A DNA stretch of 34,258 nt from Nitrospirota bacterium (lineage in GTDB: Bacteria; Nitrospirota; Thermodesulfovibrionia; Thermodesulfovibrionales; JdFR-88), in the NCBI GenBank assembly GCA_021789935.1, contig JAJYIR010000018.1:14538-48795 (forward strand). Reading direction: 5' to 3'. A program made the translations under genes and the position numbers. Positions 1-7,201 of the stretch are shown here, in pieces. Each line of letters starts with the position of its first letter. Within the stretch, counting starts at the first letter, position 1. A model generated the notes under the pieces. The model searched no databases and was not told where the DNA came from. It was given only the letters and a program-made list of their open reading frames with translations.

Positions 1-1
1 T

Positions 2-67
2 GTCACCTTTTTCAAAGGGCTGAGGGACATAAAAGTAAAAATTAAAGAGAGAGTACGTCTGACTTGA
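2..67 (+). CDS. C-terminal tail of an upstream gene (partial)
   Basis: An open frame enters from the left edge and ends at TGA 65-67, giving about 21 residues (VTFFKGLRDI...RVRLT). The stop overlaps the TTG start of the next gene (TTGA at 64-67), a typical translational-coupling arrangement, which is the main reason to believe the frame is real. The tail is basic and too short to assign to a family. If the next gene is really dsrN, this could be another sulfur-metabolism gene, but nothing in the 21 residues shows that. Confidence 0.4.
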   Translation, partial: VTFFKGLRDIKVKIKERVRLT

Positions 68-1581
68 ATTCATTTCCAAGGGTAGTCATAGCCGGGCTGA
101 GCGGCGGTTCGGGTAAGACTACCCTTAGTCTTGGTCTGCTTCGGGCGTTCAGGAAGCGGGGGCTTTCGGCCGTTGCATTCAAGAAAGGCCCCGATTATAT
201 AGATGCAGGCTGGCTGGGGGCCGCATCCGGAGCACCCTGTTATAACCTGGACCCATTTCTGATAGGCCGCGAGAATATCCTGCCATCCTTCATCGGCCGC
301 GCATCGGGATTTGACATATCCCTGATAGAGGGCAACCGCGGTATCTTCGACGGCATGGACTTGAAAGGCTCACAGAGCACCGCAACTCTGGCCGGCATAC
401 TGAAATCCCCCATCGTGCTGATAATGGACACCTCCAAGATGACGCGCACGGCCGCGGCAATTGTTCTTGGGGTGAAGAATTTCGAGCCCGGGCTTAGATT
501 GGCGGGTGTGGTTTTAAACAGGGTGGCCGGCGCAAGGCACGAGGCCATGCTCAGGAAATCCATAGAAAGCTATACCGGGGTCCCCGTACTGGGAGCTCTG
601 CCAAAGCTGAAAGAGGCAAATGCTGTTATCTCGGAGAGGCACATGGGCCTTCTTGCCCACATGGAGCACCCGGAGGCCGAAGCGGCCCTGGAGAGGGCCC
701 GTGAGCTGATCGAAAGGTCCGTGGATGTGGAAGGCGTAATTGAGGCCTCCCGGAATGCTGTCCGATTAAGGCCGAGGGGCGCGCTGGCCGGTAAAGAGGC
801 CGGGAAAGACAAAGAAAACAAAGAAAACACAAAGGAAAAGTCAGGGGTGGTGATAGGCGTTGTCCGGGACCGTGCCTTTCAGTTTTACTATCCTGAAAAC
901 CTGGAGGCCCTTGAGCAAGCGGGCGCAACGATAGAGGCAATCAGCCCTCTTTCTGAAGAAGGCGGAAGATCAAAAATTTTGTCCCGTATACACGCCCTCT
1001 ACATAGGCGGCGGCTTCCCGGAGACCAACGCGCTGCCTTTATCCGAAAACCGGGGATTTATCCGTGCCCTGATTGAAAGGGTGGAACATGGGCTTCCGGT
1101 ATATGCAGAGTGCGGCGGGCTCATGTATCTGGCCTCCCATATTGAGCTAAACGGCTCCAGGCACCCGATGGCGGGTATCTTCCCGTTCGGAATGACGCTG
1201 GAAAAAAAACCGGTGGCCCACGGGTACAGCATCGCCAGGGTGCGGGGGAAAAACCCCTTCTATCCTGTCGGAACGGTCCTCAGGGGGCACGAGTTCCATT
1301 ACTCCAGGCCCGCAAGGCTGGGCCAGAAAGCGGACCCCGCAAAAAAAACCCCGAAAGGCGCCGGTTCAAAAGGGACAAGGACCAAAAACAAAAACATTCG
1401 AGAAGCCCGGTTGGTCCTTCAGATGGAGCGGGGGGCCGGAATTGAGGGCGGCATGGACGGACTGGTATATAAAAATGTCTTTGCGACCTATACTCACACC
1501 CATGCCCTCGGCACCCCGGAATGGGCGCAGGGAATGATAAAAGCGGCGCAAAAGTTCAGGAAGGAAACCGGGATTAAATAA
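64..1581 (+). CDS. cbiA: Cobyrinate/sirohaem a,c-diamide synthase (CbiA/CobB/DsrN family)
   Basis: ATP- and glutamine-dependent amidation of two tetrapyrrole carboxylates. The P-loop AGLSGGSGKTT is at residues 10-20, followed by the family signature FKKGPDYIDAGWLG. The C-terminal class I glutamine amidotransferase domain has its nucleophile Cys350 in YAECGGLMYL and the His pair THTH near 478-480. The motif IEGNRGIFDGMD and the GVVLNRVAGARHE stretch resemble DsrN proteins of sulfur-metabolising bacteria, thought to make sirohaem amide for dissimilatory sulfite reductase, more than classical CbiA. That is recollection of the family, not proof. Length is 505 residues against about 450 usual, because of two Lys-rich low-complexity inserts (about 238-263 and 421-445). 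The TTG start is chosen because it overlaps the upstream stop. No other cobalamin or dsr gene is visible. Confidence 0.9.
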   Translation: MNSFPRVVIAGLSGGSGKTTLSLGLLRAFRKRGLSAVAFKKGPDYIDAGWLGAASGAPCYNLDPFLIGRENILPSFIGRASGFDISLIEGNRGIFDGMDLKGSQSTATLAGILKSPIVLIMDTSKMTRTAAAIVLGVKNFEPGLRLAGVVLNRVAGARHEAMLRKSIESYTGVPVLGALPKLKEANAVISERHMGLLAHMEHPEAEAALERARELIERSVDVEGVIEASRNAVRLRPRGALAGKEAGKDKENKENTKEKSGVVIGVVRDRAFQFYYPENLEALEQAGATIEAISPLSEEGGRSKILSRIHALYIGGGFPETNALPLSENRGFIRALIERVEHGLPVYAECGGLMYLASHIELNGSRHPMAGIFPFGMTLEKKPVAHGYSIARVRGKNPFYPVGTVLRGHEFHYSRPARLGQKADPAKKTPKGAGSKGTRTKNKNIREARLVLQMERGAGIEGGMDGLVYKNVFATYTHTHALGTPEWAQGMIKAAQKFRKETGIK

Positions 1582-1744
1582 CCTCTCCTTAGGTCTTGAT
1601 TAAATCTTCTACGGCGACTTTGCTTCCCTGGGAAACCAGTAAAGCGGCCGCTGCCCATAATTTCCCGTTCTGCCAAAAAATTTGAATTCCCATTGACACT
1701 CCCTGGTTGTTTTGATAGAAGGAAAGTAAGGTTTTTTCCAGCCT

Positions 1745-1760
1745 TGGGCGGTTTTTTGCA
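1745..1760 (+). promoter_or_regulatory. Possible sigma54 promoter in the 1582-1881 gap
   Basis: TGG (1745-1747) and TTGCA (1756-1760) place the invariant GG and GC doublets 10 bases apart, as in -24/-12 promoters. The middle of the -24 element (GCG instead of CACG) fits poorly. Transcription would start near 1771 and give a leader of about 110 bases before the small secreted protein at 1882, including a 5-bp GCCGG/CCGGC hairpin near 1829-1846. The rest of the gap shows no gene and no clear RNA family. Confidence 0.3.
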
Positions 1761-1881
1761 AATGGCTCCCTTACAAAAATCCAATTCGGTGCGAATAAAA
1801 AGGCGTTTGTTGACTGGAGATTCGGGATGCCGGTTTAAACCCCGGCAAATCGTAGGAACTCAAATGTAAGGAGGAAAATCA

Positions 1882-2205
1882 ATGAGAACAAGATTTATCG
1901 TCGTAACGGCGCTTGTCTTCTCAATGGCCTTTTTGTTTGGTGCGGCGGCGAGCATGGCACAGAAAAACGTCCAGAACAGCACCGCCTCCGCCCAGTTTGC
2001 CCAAATGAACGGCGGGATGACGAATTCTTCCGGGGGCGGGACAAACCTCCCCACGTTAAGCGGAGACAAGACTGCGGAGTTTTCGGCCGGTTCACAGTCC
2101 GATGCGCAAAACATGTGCGACCAGGTGGCGTCTCAAAACGGCAAGAAAACATGCGTGGCCAACCATGGCTCAAACATGAACATGTGGTATTGCGCGTGCA
2201 TGTGA
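1882..2205 (+). CDS. Small secreted protein with a four-cysteine C-terminus, unknown function
   Basis: 107 residues with a classical Sec signal peptide: basic N-terminus (MRTR), hydrophobic core (FIVVTALVFSMAFLFGAAA) and a probable cleavage site after SMA, before QKN. The mature part is about 80 residues, rich in Asn, Gln, Ser, Gly and Met, with Cys in NMCDQ, KTCV and the terminal WYCACM, enough for two disulfides. A strong Shine-Dalgarno AGGAGG lies 7-8 bases before the ATG, predicting efficient translation. I do not recognise the family. It stands alone between the diamide synthase and an integrase remnant. Confidence 0.7.
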   Translation: MRTRFIVVTALVFSMAFLFGAAASMAQKNVQNSTASAQFAQMNGGMTNSSGGGTNLPTLSGDKTAEFSAGSQSDAQNMCDQVASQNGKKTCVANHGSNMNMWYCACM

Positions 2206-2237
2206 AGAGGTAACGCAAAAGCGGGCTTGAAAACGGT

Positions 2238-2259
2238 GCGGGCCCCTTGAAAGGCCCGC
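2238..2259 (+). terminator. Hairpin after the small secreted protein gene
   Basis: GCGGGCC (2238-2244) pairs perfectly with GGCCCGC (2253-2259) across an 8-base loop, 32 bases after the stop at 2205. There is no T-run after it, so it is a weak intrinsic terminator or an mRNA 3'-end stabiliser. Confidence 0.4.
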
Positions 2260-2273
2260 CCTGTTGAAATCCG

Positions 2274-2312
2274 GGGAAGGGGACATTCACTTGTCATAAA
2301 TGTCCCCTTCCC
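2274..2312. repeat. 14-bp perfect inverted repeat (GGGGACATT-type hairpin)
   Basis: GGGAAGGGGACATT (2274-2287) is matched exactly by AATGTCCCCTTCCC (2299-2312) with an 11-base loop. Only a short TTCTTG follows. Symmetric hairpins of this kind are often dispersed repeats near transposases. Here it sits 250 bases before an integrase remnant. The following stretch 2313-2499 shows no gene. Confidence 0.6.
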
Positions 2313-2499
2313 TTCTTGCACAAGAATTCGCGCGGAAACACTGCATCTTCGTCAAATTTGAGCCAGGCAAGATTTCGTCCAGGAGAACTAAACCGCTGCG
2401 CGGTAGATGTTGTGCCCTATGCCTGTCCTGATTAAGACAACGTTTTTTCCTGACCAATCCGAGTAAAGACATGCTTCAAGTCTCGCCGGTAGTTTTCAT

Positions 2500-2561
2500 A
2501 CAATCTCCTTTTGCTGTACCGCCCGCATAAGCTGGCGGATTTTTCTCACGAAGGAGATTGT
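2500..2561 (+). promoter_or_regulatory. Inverted repeat that hides the integrase ribosome binding site
   Basis: ACAATCTCCTT (2500-2510) and AAGGAGATTGT (2551-2561) are exact reverse complements. Between them lies a second hairpin, CCGCC (2519-2523) with GGCGG (2533-2537). The 3' arm contains the Shine-Dalgarno AAGGAG, 8 bases before ATG 2565. In RNA the fold would sequester the ribosome binding site; as DNA the arms could be an integrase or repressor binding site. Confidence 0.5.
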
Positions 2562-2564
2562 GTG

Positions 2565-2978
2565 ATGGGTGAATTGAGAGATCAGATGATCACGGAGCTT
2601 CAGTTGAGGGGGTTTCAAACGAGGACGCAGAGGACGTATCTGAGAGAAGTAAGGCGGCATTGCCGCCAGTATTCCCTCGGGCACTCAAGAGCCCTTTGTA
2701 TCCAGATGCTCCTGGGCCACAGCTCCCCGAAAACGGCAACCGTTTACCTGCATGTGAGCCAGGTTAATCTTTCGCAGGTAACAAGCCCAATCGATAAAAT
2801 TATCAGCCCTCGCGAAAAAAATAAAACAGTTCGCAAGGCTCTCCTATGGCCCGAAAAACACTCTTTGCGCTCGCTCCAATACGTTCCTGGAAGCCCAGCT
2901 CTCCATAAGGCCCTATCCGTAGCCCGGATTTGGCAAGATGGAGCATCGATAATGTCCCGACCGTTTCCGCTTTCGTAA
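2565..2978 (+). pseudogene. Internally deleted tyrosine recombinase/integrase
   Basis: From ATG 2565 the frame starts with a SAM-like core-binding N-terminus (MGELRDQMITELQLRGF then TQRTYLREV), typical of integron or phage-type integrases. It then jumps in the same frame to the very C-terminus, IQMLLGHSSPKTATVYLHVS, with the GH and the catalytic Tyr of the YLHVS box. The middle of the enzyme, including the first catalytic Arg and the HxxR box, is missing, about 200 residues compared with a normal 280-350. Recognisable homology ends near SPIDK (about 2800); the remaining codons to 2978 look like read-through. It cannot be a functional recombinase. Confidence 0.75.
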
Positions 2979-3038
2979 AAAAACAAGGCAGGCCGTAATC
3001 GAAATCCCATAGACCGGCGCAGCGGCAAAGTTCTTCTG

Positions 3039-3072
3039 GCTTCATTCCGCAACTTCACTGACGGAATGAAGC
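3039..3072. repeat. 11-bp inverted repeat between the integrase remnant and the exported-protein operon
   Basis: GCTTCATTCCG (3039-3049) and CGGAATGAAGC (3062-3072) pair exactly around a 12-base loop. No T-run flanks it on either strand, so an intrinsic terminator is unlikely. It lies in the gene-free 2979-3189 stretch downstream of the minus-strand operon ending at 3190, and may stabilise that mRNA or be a mobile-element scar. Confidence 0.45.
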
Positions 3073-3189
3073 TTACTCGTAATATGGGGCTCTATTTTTT
3101 GGCGATTCATGTTGCAGCCCTGGGACTCAATCTCCTGCCCTACCCCGAATTCAAGCTCATCCTAGAAAGCTGAATGAAAGCTCCGCTCT

Positions 3190-4728
3190 CTAAGGAAAGC
3201 ATTCCCGCACCGCAGAGGCAGTCTCGCCAATATGCAGTTGAAGTGACCTGGCCGCCTCCAGGACTTTCCCGTTGATCTTATTGGCCTCAGTTATCCGCTT
3301 GAAGCTCAACAGCCAGTCCAGAGCATTGTAGGATTGATTGATCGAAAGCTGCACCCCAGCGATGATGGGTACCTTTTCCGCCACCCATTTGCCAAAGACC
3401 TTATTGGCGGCGGCTATGGTGGAAATATCGAGAAGTGTGTTCAGCTCAGGGGATTCTGCCTCGAAATATTTCTGTATTTTGGGATCATCGAGCATTCCCC
3501 GGATGTCCTGGTTCGAGGAGGTCAATTGCGCCATCAGGGCGGACATCCCATCCTTGATGAAGGATTGCCAGTCCTTTATGTTGCCGGTAAGCTCGGATAA
3601 CTTGCCCGCGGAAGACATCATCTTCAATCGCTTTATCTTTGATTCTATTGCGGCAACATCAATGCCGTCCCTTGCCATCCGACCGGCATTCTTCTCATAA
3701 ATCTGCTGAAGGCGGTCCGCCGCCTTCCCTCTGTTGGCAAGCCCTTCAAGCAATTGCCCCGTAAAATACTCGATTCCATCCTTTGCGGCGTTCACCAGGG
3801 CATTGCGGTTCTCGGTTTCCCATTCGTCCAATTGCCCCTGCGCCAGGTTGATAGTCTTTTCGAACTTGCTCCGCTGGTTTAGATACCCATTCAGCCTCAG
3901 CTTAAGAGTTGCACACTCGGCTGGGGTGATCCTGGCCTCGCCGTTATCCCTTACGTCGGCCGATTTGCTTCCCGTAACAGGCTGCTCGCTGTCATTCTTA
4001 AAACTCTTTACCACATAAGCAGAGGCATTTCTCAGGTCCACAACCCTTGGATCGTTCTCAGGGTTGACTAGCAACTGAATGTCTTTCAGCTGCATGGTAT
4101 CTCCAAAGAATGGAGTGGCCTGCCCAGAAATCCCGGAAGCGGTGGAGGCCACATCTGACGGGGTGTCAAAAGGTTTTCGGGCATTGGCCTCAAGCGACTC
4201 TGCGTCACTGTCCAGGGCTTTGAATTGCAGGTTGGAATCGGACAAGGTTTTAAAGGCGACACCCTGACTGTCATCCAGTTGTTTATAGGATTTCATCATT
4301 TTTTCGTATGCGGCCTGCGCTGCCGCAGCCCTGGCCTTTTCGAATTCCGCCTGCCGAGCGGCAAGCGCTGCCGCCTTTTGCTGAGCGGCAAAGGCCTCCT
4401 TCTCGCTAGCCGTATTGTCGGTAAACAGAGAAGTCAGCAGACTCTCGAATATGGTCCCGACAATCTGCATCTTGATCTCTTGATTGAAGCCGTGGTTGTG
4501 GTGGAAATGCCCCCCCGATGATGACTTGCCGCAGACCGGTTGTCCATTGATGCATTGACAGTCGCCGGGATGATAGTAGCCGCCCGATACCCAGACATCA
4601 ATCGTTCCTTCACAATCAACCGCGGGGCCGGATGCTTCCGGGACAGACTGGGCCAGAACATAAGCCGGTCCGCATATCATGCTGGTCAGCAATATCGTGC
4701 ACAAGAGGATTCTGATAATGTGGCGCAT
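3190..4728 (-). CDS. Secreted 512-residue protein with Ala-rich coiled coil, unknown function
   Basis: The signal peptide is clear (MRHIIRILLCTILLTSMICG, cleavage after VLA about residue 26), so the protein is exported. The mature N-terminus carries a small cysteine cluster (Cys39, 57, 59, 66) in a Gly/Tyr/His-rich segment ending with GGHFHHNHG. An Ala/Lys/Gln-rich probable coiled coil follows (about 105-150), then a long mostly helical body. Two further Cys lie at PAEC (central) and at the extreme C-terminus (RECFP). No enzyme motif or lipobox is visible. The Shine-Dalgarno AGGAG is 8 bases before the ATG. It is the last gene of a three-gene unit, starting 10 bases after the upstream lipoprotein stop, so it probably works with the two lipoproteins at the envelope. 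Confidence 0.75.
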   Translation of the reverse strand: MRHIIRILLCTILLTSMICGPAYVLAQSVPEASGPAVDCEGTIDVWVSGGYYHPGDCQCINGQPVCGKSSSGGHFHHNHGFNQEIKMQIVGTIFESLLTSLFTDNTASEKEAFAAQQKAAALAARQAEFEKARAAAAQAAYEKMMKSYKQLDDSQGVAFKTLSDSNLQFKALDSDAESLEANARKPFDTPSDVASTASGISGQATPFFGDTMQLKDIQLLVNPENDPRVVDLRNASAYVVKSFKNDSEQPVTGSKSADVRDNGEARITPAECATLKLRLNGYLNQRSKFEKTINLAQGQLDEWETENRNALVNAAKDGIEYFTGQLLEGLANRGKAADRLQQIYEKNAGRMARDGIDVAAIESKIKRLKMMSSAGKLSELTGNIKDWQSFIKDGMSALMAQLTSSNQDIRGMLDDPKIQKYFEAESPELNTLLDISTIAAANKVFGKWVAEKVPIIAGVQLSINQSYNALDWLLSFKRITEANKINGKVLEAARSLQLHIGETASAVRECFP

Positions 4729-4738
4729 CGGTTCGCTC

Positions 4739-5677
4739 CTATTTTTTCATTATGATTTCCCACTCGTAGATCTTGTCCCGGGCGCTGCGGGCGTCCATGG
4801 CGTCGGATGCCAGCAGCAGGTATTGTTTCATATATCTGATAGCTGAGCCATAGCGCTTAATTTGCGCGTTGAGTAGAGCCAGATTGAAGTAGGCCCCGGG
4901 ATAGGAAACAGGGTTCACATCGATGGCTTTCAAATAGAGGGCAATGGCCCCGTAATAGTCTTTGAGTCGGTTCAACGCGTTGGCCTGAACAACGTATTTT
5001 CTCTGTTTCTCCGGCATGGTCGGCTTGACTGCAAGGCCCCGATATTGCGCCACAAGTGATGCGAAAAGGGCACGTCGATGTTCGTTCTCTTTTTTTAAAT
5101 TTTTAAAATCCTGCTGCATGAAAAAGAGGTCGTTGGCAATTCTATGAGCCGCTTCTTCATTCAGCCCGCCAATGGCTACCTGCCTATCACCTAAAAAAAC
5201 TGCTTCACCATTTTTGAACTTTTTAACAGTGATCGGCAAATCGGGCAAATCTTCGTAGCGGACAAAAAGCCGGGAGGTTTCTTTGAGCATGCCGTCTTGA
5301 ACAGAAATGGTTTTCGTCTCTATATCTATTTCACAGGGAAAGTTCCGAGGACAATACATATCGAATCTCCTTGCGCCTGCTACCACGCCTTTTTCGATTA
5401 CACTCCATTCCTCTGCGCGCATCAAATCTTCAAGACCATGCTGTGCACAGTATTTACTGAAGAAATAGAGATGAAGGTTGGACTCTCCGTTCTCCAGCAG
5501 TCCCGCAAGGTCTTTCCTCGCGGCGTCGAAGGTTTTGATACCGGCCGGAAGCTTCGGGTGGTACACTGCTTCGGGTGTGGTGCCTGCTTCCATATTTGGT
5601 CCGGCACACCCTGCAAATGCAACCACGATCAAAATGCAGGCAGTAAATACAGAAAAACGCTTTATAATAACTTTCGT
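4739..5677 (-). CDS. TPR lipoprotein with apparent ACG start codon
   Basis: The frame encodes a protein of about 312 residues closely related to its neighbour at 5733-6677. Both end with KQYLLLA.DA.DARSA.DKIYEWE and both carry TPR-like helices in the last 90 residues. The lipobox AFAGC predicts an outer- or inner-membrane lipoprotein. The first standard start (TTG 5632) would cut away most of the signal peptide. Reading upstream gives KVIIKRFSVFTACILIVVAF, a perfect signal sequence, whose only well-placed initiator is ACG at 5677-5675, 6 bases after AAGGAG (5689-5684). I therefore place the start there, as a mutated or non-canonical ATG. It lies between its paralogue and the secreted 512-residue protein. 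Confidence 0.75.
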   Translation of the reverse strand, partial: TKVIIKRFSVFTACILIVVAFAGCAGPNMEAGTTPEAVYHPKLPAGIKTFDAARKDLAGLLENGESNLHLYFFSKYCAQHGLEDLMRAEEWSVIEKGVVAGARRFDMYCPRNFPCEIDIETKTISVQDGMLKETSRLFVRYEDLPDLPITVKKFKNGEAVFLGDRQVAIGGLNEEAAHRIANDLFFMQQDFKNLKKENEHRRALFASLVAQYRGLAVKPTMPEKQRKYVVQANALNRLKDYYGAIALYLKAIDVNPVSYPGAYFNLALLNAQIKRYGSAIRYMKQYLLLASDAMDARSARDKIYEWEIIMKK

Positions 5678-5732
5678 GACCTGCTCCTTATTTTTGATTT
5701 ATTCTAAAAAACTCACGGCATTTCCTACTCAT

Positions 5733-6677
5733 TTATTTTCCCATCATGGCTTCCCATTCGTAGATCTTATCCTGAGCGCTGCGCGCGTCCTTTGCGTCGG
5801 GGGCCAGCAAAAGATACTGCTTCATACGAAAGATGGCGATAGAGAGGTGGTTCTCTTGAGCCGCGAGCAGGGCCATATTGAAGTAGGCTGCTGGATAGGA
5901 GACTGGATCAACGGCAATGGCTTGGTTGTAAAGATCGAGGGCCTTGCCGTATTCCTTTTGCCGACTGAAATAATTGGCCTGAACGATATATTTTCTTTGC
6001 TCCTCTGATACGAGCGGCTTAATGTCAAGGGCACGGTACTTGTCGGCTATCGTCTGGAAACGGGCGAGATCTTTATCAAGTTTATTTCGATTGTCTTTTT
6101 GTTCCCGCTGTAAAAAGTAAAGGGCATCGGCGATTGTCTCTGCACCCGCCAAGTCATCTTTATAGAACCGGAAGGTGATCATGCCTTTAAGAAAAATCAC
6201 GTAAGGGTAACTCCCTTTATTGCTTCTTTCAACCGCAATCGTGTACTTCAGCAAATTATCATTGGATAAACTTGCGTAGATAGATCCAAACGGCAGCCTA
6301 CTTTCTGAAAACTGGTAAGCCTTATTTGAAAGAAACTTATTTTCTTGATAAATACTGTCGTACTTCAGGAGCTCAATTGAATCATTATGAATGTTCATAT
6401 GAAGAATTGGATACCAATATCTATAGTGTGGGATGTCGTCGGAAACGAAGACGATCCAGCTTTTTGGTGCTCCTATTATGTCCAGTGTTTTCTGCACGGA
6501 AGCTATGGAGTCCCGCGGCTGAAGCTTCGGGTGATACACGACTTCATATCCCGGGTGTAGACTCTCGACCGTGCCATTGCCCGGATGCAGATTTGCCGGC
6601 GAGCCAGCACATCCTGCAAACGCGGCCATAATGAAAATGCATGCACTCAATACCGAAACATGCTTAAACTGGCTCAT
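5733..6677 (-). CDS. TPR lipoprotein, paralogue of the next gene downstream
   Basis: 314 residues with a lipoprotein signal peptide (MSQFKHVSVLSACIFIMAAFAG) and lipidation Cys23. The middle has no recognised domain. The last third has TPR-type helices (QANYFSRQKEYGKALDLYNQAI, then YPAAYFNMALLAAQENHLSIA). The same architecture and C-terminal sequence occur in the following gene, so this is a tandem duplication. Shine-Dalgarno GGGGGG sits 3 bases before the ATG. It is the first gene of the operon; the gap to its stop-proximal neighbour is about 55 bases. A role as a scaffold or assembly lipoprotein for the secreted third protein is inference. Confidence 0.8.
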   Translation of the reverse strand: MSQFKHVSVLSACIFIMAAFAGCAGSPANLHPGNGTVESLHPGYEVVYHPKLQPRDSIASVQKTLDIIGAPKSWIVFVSDDIPHYRYWYPILHMNIHNDSIELLKYDSIYQENKFLSNKAYQFSESRLPFGSIYASLSNDNLLKYTIAVERSNKGSYPYVIFLKGMITFRFYKDDLAGAETIADALYFLQREQKDNRNKLDKDLARFQTIADKYRALDIKPLVSEEQRKYIVQANYFSRQKEYGKALDLYNQAIAVDPVSYPAAYFNMALLAAQENHLSIAIFRMKQYLLLAPDAKDARSAQDKIYEWEAMMGK

Positions 6678-6720
6678 TGTCCCCCCATCGAAGTTTTTAA
6701 AGCATCTGCCGGCCGCGCGC

Positions 6721-7041
6721 CTATCGCGTGATGATAGACGCGGGATTCGACCCGGCCGCGACCGTTGCGGGGGTCATCGGCGTGAGCGCCCCGCCTGCCC
6801 CTATCGTGTACTGCGATACGGTGTTACCGCCATAATTCGCCACGTAGGCGTATTCAGTCCATAAGGCGTACAGGGTAACGTTCGCCGGGCCCATCTTGAA
6901 GGTCTGGCCCTGGGCATAAGTGGTCCCGCTGCCATCAGCCTTGGTGTTCCAGCCCGCAAAGGAATAGCCGGTCTTTACGTGATTATAACAATATTTTAAG
7001 ATGCGATGTACGGGGAGAATCTTAGCCTTTAAAGGAAGCAA
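6721..7041 (-). pseudogene. Fragment of an InlB-repeat/YVTN beta-propeller surface protein
   Basis: The 106-residue frame contains one nearly complete InlB B-repeat (KTGYSFAGWNTKADGSGTT then LYALWT) followed by one YVTN-type propeller blade (AYVANYGGNTVSQYTIG... AGSNPASI). Such modules occur in large multi-repeat exported proteins. Here the N-terminal 22 residues are unrelated and no signal peptide is present. The second blade stops abruptly at IITR. Both ends are therefore broken. It is best read as a remnant, not as a functional gene, at the right edge of the accessory island. Confidence 0.7.
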
Positions 7042-7201
7042 TGTACACCGCGGATAAGAAGAGGAACTCAGAATCGGTCCTCAGCCGGCAAGGGTGTTTC
7101 TTCCGGAAGAAATACTATACCTCGACCAAAAGACGGCAGCTAAAAAAAGAAGGCGCCCCATTTGATGTCGCGCTCCTCCGTAATTTCCCTATAGGTGAAT
7201 A

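Noticed and set aside
2803-3045. 80-residue minus-strand frame across the end of the integrase remnant
   Set aside because: No recognised family, no good ribosome binding site, and it overlaps the read-through of a pseudogene; could be a decayed repeat but not supportable as a gene.
6741-6770. GATTCGAC stretch resembling a tRNA T-loop
   Set aside because: No acceptor or anticodon stem around it; lies in the InlB/YVTN fragment. No tRNA or rRNA gene was found in the window.
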